A model generated the notes under the pieces. The model had not been told where the DNA came from and ran no database searches. It saw only the letters and a program-made list of their open reading frames with translations. DNA of 64,000 nt from Pseudomonadota bacterium (GTDB lineage Bacteria; Pseudomonadota; Alphaproteobacteria; Azospirillales; Azospirillaceae): contig JAFAFA010000004.1 of NCBI GenBank assembly GCA_023423695.1, positions 91,904-155,903 of the forward strand. Direction: 5' to 3'. A program made the translations under genes and the position numbers. This document shows, one piece after another, positions 1-8,569 of the stretch (position 1 is its first letter; the number at the start of each line of letters is the position of its first letter).

Positions 1-889
1 CGCGGTTGCGGCCGGCGCGCTTGGCACGATAGAGCAACTGGTCGGCCATCTCCGCCAGCCTTTCCGGACTTCCGTCGGTGGACGGGATCACGGTGGCGAC
101 GCCGAGGCTGATGGTGACATAGGGGGCGACGGGCGACTGGGCGTGCGGGATGCGCCGTTCGGCCACACCGGCCCGGAAGCCCTCGGCGACACGGGTGGCG
201 CCGGGCCCGTCCGTTTCCGGCAGCAGGCAGACGAACTCCTCACCGCCATAGCGGGCGACGAGATCGCTCGGCCGCTTCGCCCGATCCGCCAGCACATCGG
301 CGATGATGCGCAGGCATTCGTCGCCGGCCTGATGGCCGTACTGGTCGTTGTAGGCCTTGAAATGGTCGACATCGAGGATGATGAGCGACAGCGGCAGGTG
401 CGAGCGGGCGCAGCGCCGCCATTCGCGGGCCATCGCATCGTCGAAGCGGCGGCGGTTGGCGATGCCGGTCAGCCCATCCAGGAAGGACAGGCTGCGCAGC
501 AGGTCGGTCTGGCGTTTCAGCAGCAGGTGGTTGCGCACCCGCGCCTTCACGATGGGCGGGCTGATCGGCTTGGTGATGAAGTCGATGGCCCCGACCTCCA
601 GCCCACGGGTCTCGTCCTCCACCTCGCTCTTGGCGGAGATGAAGATGACGGGAATGTCGTGGGTGGCCGGGTCGGCCTTGATGCGGCGGCAGACCTCGAA
701 GCCGTCCATCCCCGGCATCATGATGTCCAGCAGGACAAGGTCGGGCATCCGCGCCTGGACGAGGTCCAGCGCCTTTTCGCCGTCGGTGGCGAAATAGATG
801 TCGTAATCGTCCTTCAGGATGCGGCTGAGCACATGGACGTTGGACGGGATGTCGTCCACCACTAGGATTTTCGGGCGGGGTTCGGCCAT
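1..889 (-). CDS. response regulator with GGDEF domain (PleD-like diguanylate cyclase), 3' end outside window
   Basis: Predicted response regulator that makes cyclic di-GMP when phosphorylated. Reading from ATG at 889, the N-terminus MAEPRPKILVVDD is a receiver domain with the acidic pair, a phospho-acceptor Asp in LVLLDIMMPGMDG and a Lys in FITKP. A GGDEF domain follows, with an intact RYGGEEF active-site motif and, five residues before it, an RPSD inhibitory (I-site) motif, so both catalysis and product inhibition look possible. The frame stays open to base 1, so the C-terminus lies outside the window. It starts 8 bp after the stop of the upstream hybrid kinase on the same strand, so the two are very probably co-transcribed and form a phosphorelay. 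Confidence 0.93.
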   Translation of the reverse strand, partial: MAEPRPKILVVDDIPSNVHVLSRILKDDYDIYFATDGEKALDLVQARMPDLVLLDIMMPGMDGFEVCRRIKADPATHDIPVIFISAKSEVEDETRGLEVGAIDFITKPISPPIVKARVRNHLLLKRQTDLLRSLSFLDGLTGIANRRRFDDAMAREWRRCARSHLPLSLIILDVDHFKAYNDQYGHQAGDECLRIIADVLADRAKRPSDLVARYGGEEFVCLLPETDGPGATRVAEGFRAGVAERRIPHAQSPVAPYVTISLGVATVIPSTDGSPERLAEMADQLLYRAKRAGRNR

Positions 890-897
890 GGGCGCGT

Positions 898-3800
898 TCA
901 GACCGTCGGTAACGAAAGGCCGAGGTCACGCGCGATCCGCTGCACGATACCAAGCGCCTTGGTGAAGTCCAGGCCGTCGATGGCGGATGAGAGCCCCTTG
1001 ATCGTCGAGGGCTCGACCGAGTCCGTCAGCAACGGTGCCAGCATAGCGAATTCCTCCGCCGCTGCGAAGTTGCTGTCATGTAACAATGTTGCGAACTGCG
1101 GCAGCCGTTCAGCCAGCTCCTTGCGGATTTCCGCCGACCGGCCGGAATTGAAGGTGCCTGCCGGGCTGCCGGGACCGTCGGCTGTCGCCGCCAGCCGGGC
1201 CGCACTCGCCAGCACCAGGGCCAGTTCGGCCTGCAGCACCGGCAACTGGGCGTCGGCGGCGGCGGCATCGCCCCGTTGCGCGGCGATCTGCACCGCGTCG
1301 GCGGCGGCGGACAGGCGCACGGCGCCGACATTGCCGGCGACGCTCTTCAGTTCATGCGCGATGCCCTTGGCCGTCGTCAGGTCACCGGAACCCAGCGCCG
1401 CCGAAATCCGGTCGGCGACATCGGCGTAGCCCGACGCGAACTGGCCGACGAAGCGGCGGAACAGCCCGGCATCGTCGCCGAGCCGGTTGAGCGCGTCGGC
1501 CAGATCGATTCCCGGCAGGTCGATTGGCAGGTTCCCTGTCGAGCGGTCCGACACCGGCACCGGCGGCATGGCGATGCCGCGGGAGGAGGAGGCGGTCAGC
1601 ATGGCCTGGCCACGCGACGGGATCGGTCCGGGGGCGCAGGGTGTACAGGGCCGGATCGCCACCAGCGGCGGCCCGATCCAGCGGGCCAGCGTGGCGAACA
1701 GCTGCGGCAGGTCGAGCGGCTTCGGTACGTGGGCGTCCATCCCGTTGTCCAGGCAGCGCTGACGGTCGGCGGGCAAGGCACTGGCGGTCATCGCGATGAT
1801 CGGCAGATCCCGCCCGCCCGGCAGCGCACGGATCGCCGCGGTCGCCGCGAACCCGTCCATGTCCGGCATCTGCACGTCCAGCAGCACGGCGTCGAAGGGC
1901 TGGGCGGCCGCGCGCACGCAGTCCACCGCCTGCCGCCCGGTGGCGGCCACGGTGACGGCCGCCCCCGCCCGCTCCAGGATCTCGCGCGCCACCTGCTGGC
2001 TGATGGCATTGTCGTCGGCCAGCAGCAGCCGGCGACCGTGCAGCGCCCGGCTGGCATCCCAGGCCGCCCCGGAAAGTCCGCCGTCCGGCCGCCCGCCCTC
2101 CACGCCCGACCGAAGCGCGGAACAATCCGGGGTGGGAATGGCGGCGGGCAGGCGGACGCCCTCGCCGGGCGGCTCCGTCCGGGCATAGGCGACGGTGACG
2201 GCATCGAGCAGGGTGGAGGCGGTGACCGGCTTCACCAGGAACCCGGCGGCACCGGCCTCCTCGAAACGGACGCCCAGCCGGTCGCGGCCATAACCGCTGA
2301 TGACGATGATCATCGGGGTGCCGGCACGGGCGTCGGCGCGGATGCGCCGCGCCGCCTCAATCCCGTCCATCCCCGGCATCTTCCAGTCCATAAGCACGAC
2401 GTCATAGGGCCGCCCGTCCGCCGCGGCACGCTCCAGTTCGTCGAGGGCGCCCTGTCCGTCGGCGCAGGCGGTCACCGTCCAGCCGAAGGCGGCGGCGATC
2501 TCGCCCAGCACCTCGCGCGCGGTGGCGTTGTCGTCCACCACCAGAACCGTCAGGTCGCGCGGGACCTGACGCGGCAGCCGCCCGTCCAGCCCGCCCGCGA
2601 TCCCGTTCCCGGCCCCGGTTCCGGCATGAAGCCCGAACTCCGCATGGAAGCGGAAGATGCTGCCCTTGCCGGCTTCGCTCTCCACCTCCATGGTGCCGTT
2701 CATCAGCCGGACCAGCCGCGTGCAGATGGCAAGCCCCAGCCCGGTGCCGCCGAAGCGCCGGGTGGTGGAGCTGTCGCCCTGGCTGAAGGCCTGGAACAGC
2801 CGTTCGCGCTGCTCCGGCGCGATGCCGATGCCGGTGTCGCGCACCGCGAAGTCCAGCACGGCGCGGTCGTTGGACAGTGAGCGGACCCTGACCGCCACCA
2901 CCACCTCGCCGGCCTCCGTGAACTTGATGGCGTTTCCGGCAAGGTTGATCAGTATCTGCTGCAGGCGCAGCGGATCGCCGATCAGGTCCAGCGGCACGTC
3001 CGGCGCCACGGAGAACAGGACGTCGATATCCTTCTCCTGCGCGGCGGAGCCGATGATCACCGCCAGCGTCTGCAACAGGTCGTCCAGGCGGAAATCGACC
3101 CGCTCCAGCTCCAGCTTGCCGGCCTCCACCTTGGAGAAGTCGAGGATGTCGTTCAGGATGCCCAGAAGCGATTGCGCCGACACCCGCACCTTGTGCACGT
3201 AATCCGTCTGCCGGTCGGTCAGCTCCGTCTGCTGAAGCAGGTGGATCAGCCCGAGGATCGCGTTCATCGGCGTGCGGATCTCGTGGCTCATGTTGGCGAG
3301 GAACTCGCTCTTGGCGCGGCTCGCCGCCTCCGCCGCCAGCCGGGCGCGCTGCATCGCCGCCTCCGCCCGCTTGCGCTCGGCGATCTCGTGGAAGACCACC
3401 ACCGCCCCCTCCACCTTGCCGTCGGCCAGCATGGGCGAGGCGGTGTATTCCACCAGGAAGGGCTTCCCGGCCTTGGTCCAGTAGGTGTCCTCCAGCCCGC
3501 GCCGGCTTTCCCCGCTCAGCAGCACCGCGGTCACCGGGCACTCCAGCGCCGGAAAGTGAGAGCCGTCGGCGCGGCGGGAATGGATCAGCGCATGCAGGTT
3601 GCCGCCCAGAAGCTCCTCGTTGCCATAGCCGGTCAGCACCGAGGTGGCGGGATTGGCGAAGGTGATCCGCCCCTCGCGGTCGACGCCGCAGATGCTGTCG
3701 GAGGCTGAATGAAGGATCAGGTTCAGGCGGCGGTTGGCGCTGGAGAAGGCCTCGTTGGCGGACTCCAGCTCCCGCTTCTTGGCGTCGAGTTCGGCATTGG

Positions 3801-4788
3801 TATCGGCGAGCCGGTGACGGCCGGCCACCTCGCGCTCCAGGCTGCGCATGGCGGCGTAGGCCAGCCCGGCGCAGGCCAGCATCGCCAGCCCGACCAGGAG
3901 GCTGCCGCGGATCGTCCGCTCCCGCCATACCGCCAGTTCCGTCCGCTCCGACAGGGCGACGAAGACGACCAGCGGCAGGGTCGGCACCCGCTGATAGGAC
4001 AGGATGCGCCACTCTCCCGGCACCGGTCCCTCCAACTCGAAGGTCTCGGTGGCGGCCTCGGCGGCATGGTGCAGCACGATCCTGCCGTCCGGCCCGTCCA
4101 GCGCTTCGCTGTTGGGGAAGCGCAGGATCGCCTTGCCGTCGGTACGGTAGACCGCCACCGCCGAACCGGCGCCGAGATCCAGGCTTTCATACAGCTGCTG
4201 GTAGTAGTCGAGGTCGATGTTGGCGTGGACGACCCCCAGGAAGCGGCCGTCCTGCAGGACCGGCCGGCTGACCGTGAAGGACTGGGAACCGCTCAGCCGC
4301 CCGGTGATCCGCTCGCCGACATGGAATTCGGCGCCGTCGCGGTGGACCTGGAAATAGCCGCGGTCGGCGGCATTGCCGCGGGGCACCGGAAACTGGCGGC
4401 TGGACAGCACATTGTCGCCGGTCGGGCCATGGACCCACAGGGCGGCGATTTCCGGCAGGGGGTCGACCATGTCGCGCACGGTGATCCATGCCTCGCGGTT
4501 GGTGTCCAGCCCCGGCATGCCGTAGCGGCTTATGAGATCCTGGGCCCGCCGGATGGCGAGGTCGGCGGTCGCAACCGTCCGGCGCACGTTTTCCTGCATG
4601 AGCCGCGCCGCCGCCTGCGCCTGTTCCCGCGCATGGCGCAGCGTTTCCGTCCGGTCGGCCCAGACCACGTAGCCCCAGAACCCGATGCCCAGAACCGCGA
4701 TCAGCGAGAATGCGGCGGCCAGCAGCAGGCGCGGGCGTGCGGGCGAAAGGGCGGGTGCCGCAGCGTCGAACACGTTTCCGTCCATCAT
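898..4788 (-). CDS. membrane hybrid sensor histidine kinase (sensor-PAS-HisKA-HATPase-REC-REC-Hpt)
   Basis: About 1296 residues if translation starts at the ATG-ATG at 4788 (an in-frame ATG at 4836 is also possible). Order: N-terminal membrane helix (LLLAAAFSLIAVLGIGFW), extracytoplasmic Cache-like sensor of about 230 residues, second helix, a PAS domain, a dimerisation domain with phospho-accepting His in MSHEIRTPMN (near residue 502), an ATPase domain with N-box LINLAGNAIKFT and G-boxes GIGIAP and GGTGLGL, two receiver domains (VLMDWKMPGMDG and VLLDVQMPDMDG), and a C-terminal Hpt domain with IAHELKSVAG. Signal is sensed outside and passed internally to Hpt. The GGDEF regulator 8 bp downstream is the likely output. 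The ligand cannot be read from sequence. Confidence 0.93.
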   Translation of the reverse strand: MMDGNVFDAAAPALSPARPRLLLAAAFSLIAVLGIGFWGYVVWADRTETLRHAREQAQAAARLMQENVRRTVATADLAIRRAQDLISRYGMPGLDTNREAWITVRDMVDPLPEIAALWVHGPTGDNVLSSRQFPVPRGNAADRGYFQVHRDGAEFHVGERITGRLSGSQSFTVSRPVLQDGRFLGVVHANIDLDYYQQLYESLDLGAGSAVAVYRTDGKAILRFPNSEALDGPDGRIVLHHAAEAATETFELEGPVPGEWRILSYQRVPTLPLVVFVALSERTELAVWRERTIRGSLLVGLAMLACAGLAYAAMRSLEREVAGRHRLADTNAELDAKKRELESANEAFSSANRRLNLILHSASDSICGVDREGRITFANPATSVLTGYGNEELLGGNLHALIHSRRADGSHFPALECPVTAVLLSGESRRGLEDTYWTKAGKPFLVEYTASPMLADGKVEGAVVVFHEIAERKRAEAAMQRARLAAEAASRAKSEFLANMSHEIRTPMNAILGLIHLLQQTELTDRQTDYVHKVRVSAQSLLGILNDILDFSKVEAGKLELERVDFRLDDLLQTLAVIIGSAAQEKDIDVLFSVAPDVPLDLIGDPLRLQQILINLAGNAIKFTEAGEVVVAVRVRSLSNDRAVLDFAVRDTGIGIAPEQRERLFQAFSQGDSSTTRRFGGTGLGLAICTRLVRLMNGTMEVESEAGKGSIFRFHAEFGLHAGTGAGNGIAGGLDGRLPRQVPRDLTVLVVDDNATAREVLGEIAAAFGWTVTACADGQGALDELERAAADGRPYDVVLMDWKMPGMDGIEAARRIRADARAGTPMIIVISGYGRDRLGVRFEEAGAAGFLVKPVTASTLLDAVTVAYARTEPPGEGVRLPAAIPTPDCSALRSGVEGGRPDGGLSGAAWDASRALHGRRLLLADDNAISQQVAREILERAGAAVTVAATGRQAVDCVRAAAQPFDAVLLDVQMPDMDGFAATAAIRALPGGRDLPIIAMTASALPADRQRCLDNGMDAHVPKPLDLPQLFATLARWIGPPLVAIRPCTPCAPGPIPSRGQAMLTASSSRGIAMPPVPVSDRSTGNLPIDLPGIDLADALNRLGDDAGLFRRFVGQFASGYADVADRISAALGSGDLTTAKGIAHELKSVAGNVGAVRLSAAADAVQIAAQRGDAAAADAQLPVLQAELALVLASAARLAATADGPGSPAGTFNSGRSAEIRKELAERLPQFATLLHDSNFAAAEEFAMLAPLLTDSVEPSTIKGLSSAIDGLDFTKALGIVQRIARDLGLSLPTV

Positions 4789-5057
4789 TGCCGAACCGTC
4801 GCCGCACCGCTGCCGTCGGCCGGCGCCTGCCGCCAACCATTCCGCCTACATCGGTTGGAGTATGGTCTGGCGCACTCCTCGACCGCAAGCAACTTGATGG
4901 GCGCAACGGTGACGATGGGGACATCCGGCGCTTGCGGGGGACCCCGACGGTACAGCCCCCCTTGCACCGCCTGCCTTTGCGCGCGGCCGGCGGCATCGTG
5001 CCCCATATTTATCATGCCGCCCGCTTCCGCTCCCGCCCCGTTGAAAGTGCCCGATCG

Positions 5058-6416
5058 ATGGCCGACCGCCGCCTCGTCCCAGCCAAGTTCCTCCCAACCA
5101 ACCCGTTGGGCGCCGGCCTGCTGGCTCTGGCGGTCTGCACCGTCCCGGCCGTGACGGCGCTGGCGCAGGGGGCGATGACGGGGCCGGTGCGGACGGACCC
5201 GATGCAGACGGTCGGCGCCGAGGTGCATGTGCGCATGGAAACGCTGCCCAAGCCCTATGCCACGCCAGCCGTCGCCAACGAGGCCGTGCTGGTGCCGCGG
5301 CCCGGCGACCAGCCGCTGCGGGCTCCGCGCGGCTTCACCGTTACCCTGTTCCGCGAGGGGGTGGAGAATGCCCGCAACCTGCTGGTCCTGCCCAACGGCG
5401 ACGTGCTGGTGGCCCAGCAGCGGCCCGGCACCCTGACCCTGCTGCGCGACGGCGACAGCGATGGCCGCGCAGAGATGGCCCAGGTCTGGGCGGAGGGCTT
5501 CGACCATCCCTTCGGCCTCGCCTTCCATGACGGGGCGGTGCTGGTCGGCGACCTGAACGGGGTCTGGCGGCTGCCCTGGACGGCCGGGACCGCACATGCG
5601 GGGGAGCGGCGGCGGCTGACCCCGGAGGGCGCCTTCGGCAAGCGCGGCGGCCACAACACCCGCTCCGTCGTGGTGGCGCCGGACGGCCGGCATTTCTACG
5701 TCGGCATCGGGTCGGAGGGGAACATCGGGGTGGAGCCGGAACCCCGCGCCACCATCCAGGAGTTCCGCATCGACGGCAGCGGCCAGCGCCTGTTCGCCGG
5801 CGGGCTGCGCAATCCTGTCGGCCTCGCCTTCAAGCCGGGCACCGGCGACCTTTATGCCGTGGTGAACGAGCGCGACGGGCTGGGCGATCAGCTGGTCCCC
5901 GATTTCCTGACCGCGGTGGCCCCCGGCGGCTTCTATGGCTGGCCCCATTCCTACATCGGCGCCAACCCGCAGCCGGACCTGGCGGGGCGGCGCCCCGATC
6001 TGGTCAAGGCGGCGCTGGTGCCGGGACTGCTGTTCCAGGCCCATTCCGCGCCGATCGGGCTGGTGTTCGGCGACGCCACCCATTTCCCGGAACGCTACCG
6101 CATGGGCGCCTTCGTGGCTCTGCACGGGTCGTGGAACCGGTCCCGCCCCACCGGATACGCCATCGCCTTCGTGCCCTTCGACACCGCCCCCTTCGACAAG
6201 AACCGCCCGACCGGCACCTACGAGACCTTCGTCACCGGCTTCCGCATCGACAGCCGGTCGGACGGCGACGAGACGCCGCGGGTCTGGGGCCGGCCGAGCG
6301 GGCTGGCGGTCGCCGCCGACGGCGCCCTGCTGATCGCCGAGGACGCTTCCGGCACCGTCTGGCGGGTGGCCTATGCCGCAGCGGACCGGGAGCCGGAACC
6401 GGCCGCCAAGCCCTGA
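5058..6416 (+). CDS. exported PQQ-type sorbosone/sugar dehydrogenase family protein
   Basis: A 452-residue secreted beta-propeller of the soluble glucose/sorbosone dehydrogenase family. These periplasmic enzymes oxidise aldoses or sorbosone, usually with PQQ. The start at 5058 (MADRRLV) puts a signal-like hydrophobic stretch (LGAGLLALAVCTVPAVTALA) near the N-terminus; the longer in-frame extension looks like leader sequence. Family-like segments include LPNGDVLVAQQRPG, the stretch GGHNTRSVVVAPDG, then GLRNPVGLAFKPGTGDLY and LHGSWNRS. No PQQ biosynthesis gene is nearby, so the cofactor would come from genes elsewhere. It is divergent from the hybrid kinase and convergent with cowN. Substrate is not assignable. 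Confidence 0.85.
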   Translation: MADRRLVPAKFLPTNPLGAGLLALAVCTVPAVTALAQGAMTGPVRTDPMQTVGAEVHVRMETLPKPYATPAVANEAVLVPRPGDQPLRAPRGFTVTLFREGVENARNLLVLPNGDVLVAQQRPGTLTLLRDGDSDGRAEMAQVWAEGFDHPFGLAFHDGAVLVGDLNGVWRLPWTAGTAHAGERRRLTPEGAFGKRGGHNTRSVVVAPDGRHFYVGIGSEGNIGVEPEPRATIQEFRIDGSGQRLFAGGLRNPVGLAFKPGTGDLYAVVNERDGLGDQLVPDFLTAVAPGGFYGWPHSYIGANPQPDLAGRRPDLVKAALVPGLLFQAHSAPIGLVFGDATHFPERYRMGAFVALHGSWNRSRPTGYAIAFVPFDTAPFDKNRPTGTYETFVTGFRIDSRSDGDETPRVWGRPSGLAVAADGALLIAEDASGTVWRVAYAAADREPEPAAKP

Positions 6417-6444
6417 CCGCGCCGCCGTCCAATCTGCGGCCCGG

Positions 6445-6759
6445 TCAACAGCACTCGTCCTCCAGCTGGCGCAGCATCGTCAGCCCCTCCTCGTCGTCGT
6501 GCTCCTCGAACAGGTCGGCGATGTAATAGATGTTGGAGCAGAGCAGGCAAAGCCCGTCGGCCTGCCGCTTCAGCGGATCCTCGGCAACCGCCAGCTTGGC
6601 GCGAAACCGTTCCCAGAAGGCATTGGTCTTGGCCGGATCGTCGATGTGCATGTACAGCCGCTCGATGATGCGGCGGCTGTTGCCCTCGCAGTCGATTCCC
6701 TTGAACGAGACGTAACGGTCGGGCGCGTCGATGCTGTCCACGGGATGCGGCCTCCTCAT
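6445..6759 (-). CDS. cowN: CowN, CO-protection protein of nitrogenase
   Basis: A 104-residue protein matching CowN: DRYVSFKGIDCEGN near the N-terminus, HIDDPAKTNAFWERFR in the middle, ADLFEEHDDEEGLTMLRQLE and a Cys-Cys C-terminus. CowN is known from Rhodospirillum rubrum to sustain N2-dependent growth in CO by protecting nitrogenase. The start at 6759 (MRRPHPVD) gives the family length; the upstream in-frame extension is low-quality sequence. It lies 126 bp downstream of the RcoM-like regulator on the same strand, which points to CO-responsive control. It is the best single indicator in the window that the host fixes nitrogen. No structural nif gene is present here. Confidence 0.9.
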   Translation of the reverse strand: MRRPHPVDSIDAPDRYVSFKGIDCEGNSRRIIERLYMHIDDPAKTNAFWERFRAKLAVAEDPLKRQADGLCLLCSNIYYIADLFEEHDDEEGLTMLRQLEDECC

Positions 6760-6885
6760 GCCGGTTGCCAGGGGTGGGGAACATGGCACCGATGCTTTCC
6801 CGCCCGCGACCCTGCCTGCAAGCCGCGCTGCACCAGCGGCATCCCGCCTGCGCGAACGGTGGAATCGCTGCATGAATGGAGACGC

Positions 6886-7614
6886 CTAAAGCGCCAGCCG
6901 TTTTTTCAGCGCGTCGGCCCGGTTACGGCTGACCGGCACGCGGGGGGCGCCGGGGGCGGCCATGACGAAGGCGGCGCGGCCGTCCTGCCGCTCCACCGCG
7001 CGGGCATGGCGCAGGTTGACGATGTAGCCGCGATGGGTGCGCACGAAGGACCGCGGGTCGAGCCGCGCCTCCAGTTCCGACAATGGCAGGCCGCAGAAGA
7101 AGGCGCCGTCGCCGGTGTGGACGGTGGTGTAATGGCCGTCGGCCTGCAGATACACGGCATCGGCCGGGTCGAGCAGGACGATGCCCTGCCCCTTTTCCAC
7201 CGGCAGCTTGACCAGCGGTTCGCTCACGGAGCCGGATGGCGGCGGCGCGAGAGCCTGCGCATCGGCCGCAATGGACCGCGCCGCCTCCATCAGCATCAGG
7301 GCGGTGACGGCATTCCCCTCACCCAGCGCCGCGGCGGGCGCCAGCGCGGTCGCCTTCACCACCAGAACCCGGCCGGGCAGCGCCACCATCATCGAACAGG
7401 CGGAGGCGGGAGCCGAAGGGTCGCCCGCCGCGGCCAGCAGCAGTTCCACCTTGGCCCGGAGCGAGGGCGGGTGCAGGTCGTGCAGATAGGCGCCGACCAG
7501 CCCGGCCGCGCGTTCCCCCAGCAGCCGCACCGCCGCCGGGTTGAGGGTCAGCACGCGCCGTGCGCTGTCCAACAGCACCAGCCCGACGTCCATGTTCTGC
7601 AACGCATAGTCCAT
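6886..7614 (-). CDS. rcoM: RcoM-type heme PAS / LytTR transcriptional regulator (CO sensor)
   Basis: 242 residues: an N-terminal PAS domain (about 1-110) and a C-terminal LytTR DNA-binding domain (about 135-240; QADGHYTTVHTGDG, RTHRGYIVNLRHA, VPVSRNRADALKKRL). This is the architecture of RcoM, the single-component CO sensor. Aligned from memory with Burkholderia RcoM, the proximal heme His74 corresponds to His48 (DLHPPSLRAKV) and the CO-displaced Met104 to Met75 (CSMMVALPGR). The ferric-state ligand Cys94 is not in the same place; Cys73 is close by. The protein is about 25 residues shorter at the N-terminus; an in-frame stop just upstream of 7614 fixes this. It precedes cowN on the same strand. 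Heme binding is inferred. Confidence 0.82.
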   Translation of the reverse strand: MDYALQNMDVGLVLLDSARRVLTLNPAAVRLLGERAAGLVGAYLHDLHPPSLRAKVELLLAAAGDPSAPASACSMMVALPGRVLVVKATALAPAAALGEGNAVTALMLMEAARSIAADAQALAPPPSGSVSEPLVKLPVEKGQGIVLLDPADAVYLQADGHYTTVHTGDGAFFCGLPLSELEARLDPRSFVRTHRGYIVNLRHARAVERQDGRAAFVMAAPGAPRVPVSRNRADALKKRLAL

Positions 7615-7636
7615 GGACGCCCACTATAGCGGTGAT

Positions 7637-8419
7637 TCAGTCCTGGCTCCCGCCTTTCCGCTTGTCGCCCTGGACCAGGGCGGCGACGACGCCGTGGAAG
7701 GTGCGCACCTCCTGCTCGGTCATCTCCATGCGTTCGAAGGCATTGCGCAGGGTGCGGACCATCGACGGGCGCTTCTCCTCGCTGGTGAAGAAGCCGGTGC
7801 GGTCCAGCGCCGCCTCCAGCCGCTCGAAGAAGTTCACCCGCTCCGCCATCGTCGCCGGGCGGGTCTGGCCGGTGTGCAGGAAGCGGTCGGGCGTGCGGTC
7901 GCCGGCCTGGAACCACTCGTAGCCGATCAGCAGAACCGCCTGCGCCAGGTTGAGCGAGGAGAAGGCCGGGTTCAGCGGCACCGTCACCAGCGTCTGGGCG
8001 AAGGTCAGGTCGTCGTTGACCAGCCCGGTGCGCTCCGGCCCGAACATCACGCCGACCTTCTGACCGGCGGCATAGCGTTCCCGCATCTCGCCCGCCGCGA
8101 CGCGCGGGGTGACGAAGCGCTGGATCATGTCGCGGGTGCGCACCGTGGTGGCGTAGACCGCTTCCAGGTCGGCGACCGCATCGGCCGTAGTCTCGAAGAT
8201 CTTCGCGTTGTCGATGACGAGATCGGCGCCGGAGGCTGCGGCGCTGGCCTTCGGGTTCGGCCAGCCGTCGCGCGGCTTGACGAGGCGCAGGTCGGTCAGC
8301 CCGCAATTCAGCATCGCGCGCGCGCAGGCGCCGATGTTCTCGCCGAGCTGCGGCTGCACCAGGATGACGGCGGGGCCGCCGAGGATGGACTCACGCGTGG
8401 GGTTCTGGCCGGAGGTCAT
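7637..8419 (-). CDS. trmJ: tRNA (cytidine/uridine-2'-O-)-methyltransferase TrmJ-like
   Basis: 260 residues, SPOUT-fold rRNA/tRNA 2'-O-ribose methyltransferase. The TrmJ signature is clear: VILVQPQLGENIGACARAML at the N-terminus, GVMFGPERTGLVNDDL in the middle, and the knot segment VPLNPAFSSLNLAQAVLL. TrmJ uses SAM to methylate ribose 32 in the anticodon loop of tRNAs. The start at 8419 (MTSGQNPTRES) is preferred over the ATG 36 bp upstream because family homology begins soon after it. The stop lies 22 bp from the rcoM start on the same strand, but the functions are unrelated, so linkage may be only positional. Confidence 0.9.
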   Translation of the reverse strand: MTSGQNPTRESILGGPAVILVQPQLGENIGACARAMLNCGLTDLRLVKPRDGWPNPKASAAASGADLVIDNAKIFETTADAVADLEAVYATTVRTRDMIQRFVTPRVAAGEMRERYAAGQKVGVMFGPERTGLVNDDLTFAQTLVTVPLNPAFSSLNLAQAVLLIGYEWFQAGDRTPDRFLHTGQTRPATMAERVNFFERLEAALDRTGFFTSEEKRPSMVRTLRNAFERMEMTEQEVRTFHGVVAALVQGDKRKGGSQD

Positions 8420-8448
8420 GGGCGTACATGCTGTTGAAACGACACTTG

Positions 8449-8559
8449 CCCCCACCCCGACCCTCCCCCGCTGGGCGGGGGAGGGAGCAAGCGCTTGTTC
8501 GGGAGAGTGGCGGCAGTCCCCTCTCCCGCCCAGCGGGGGAGGGTTAGGGTGGGGGTCTA
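8449..8559. repeat. GC-rich inverted-repeat intergenic element, copy 1
   Basis: Fills the gap between trmJ and lpxD. Begins CCCCCACCCCGACCCTCCCC and ends with the near-complement GGGGGAGGGTTAGGGTGGGG. Each arm contains its own shorter hairpin (CCCCCGCTGGGCGGGG), and the middle reads CGGGAGAGTGGCGGCAGT. Related copies are at 13333, 42065, 45586 and 50207, always outside genes. Confidence 0.85.
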
Positions 8560-8569
8560 ACTTTTCCGC

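Noticed and set aside
6760..6885. Sigma-54 promoter before cowN
   Set aside because: The best candidate on the minus strand has TTGC but no GG at the right distance upstream; not a credible -24/-12 pair.
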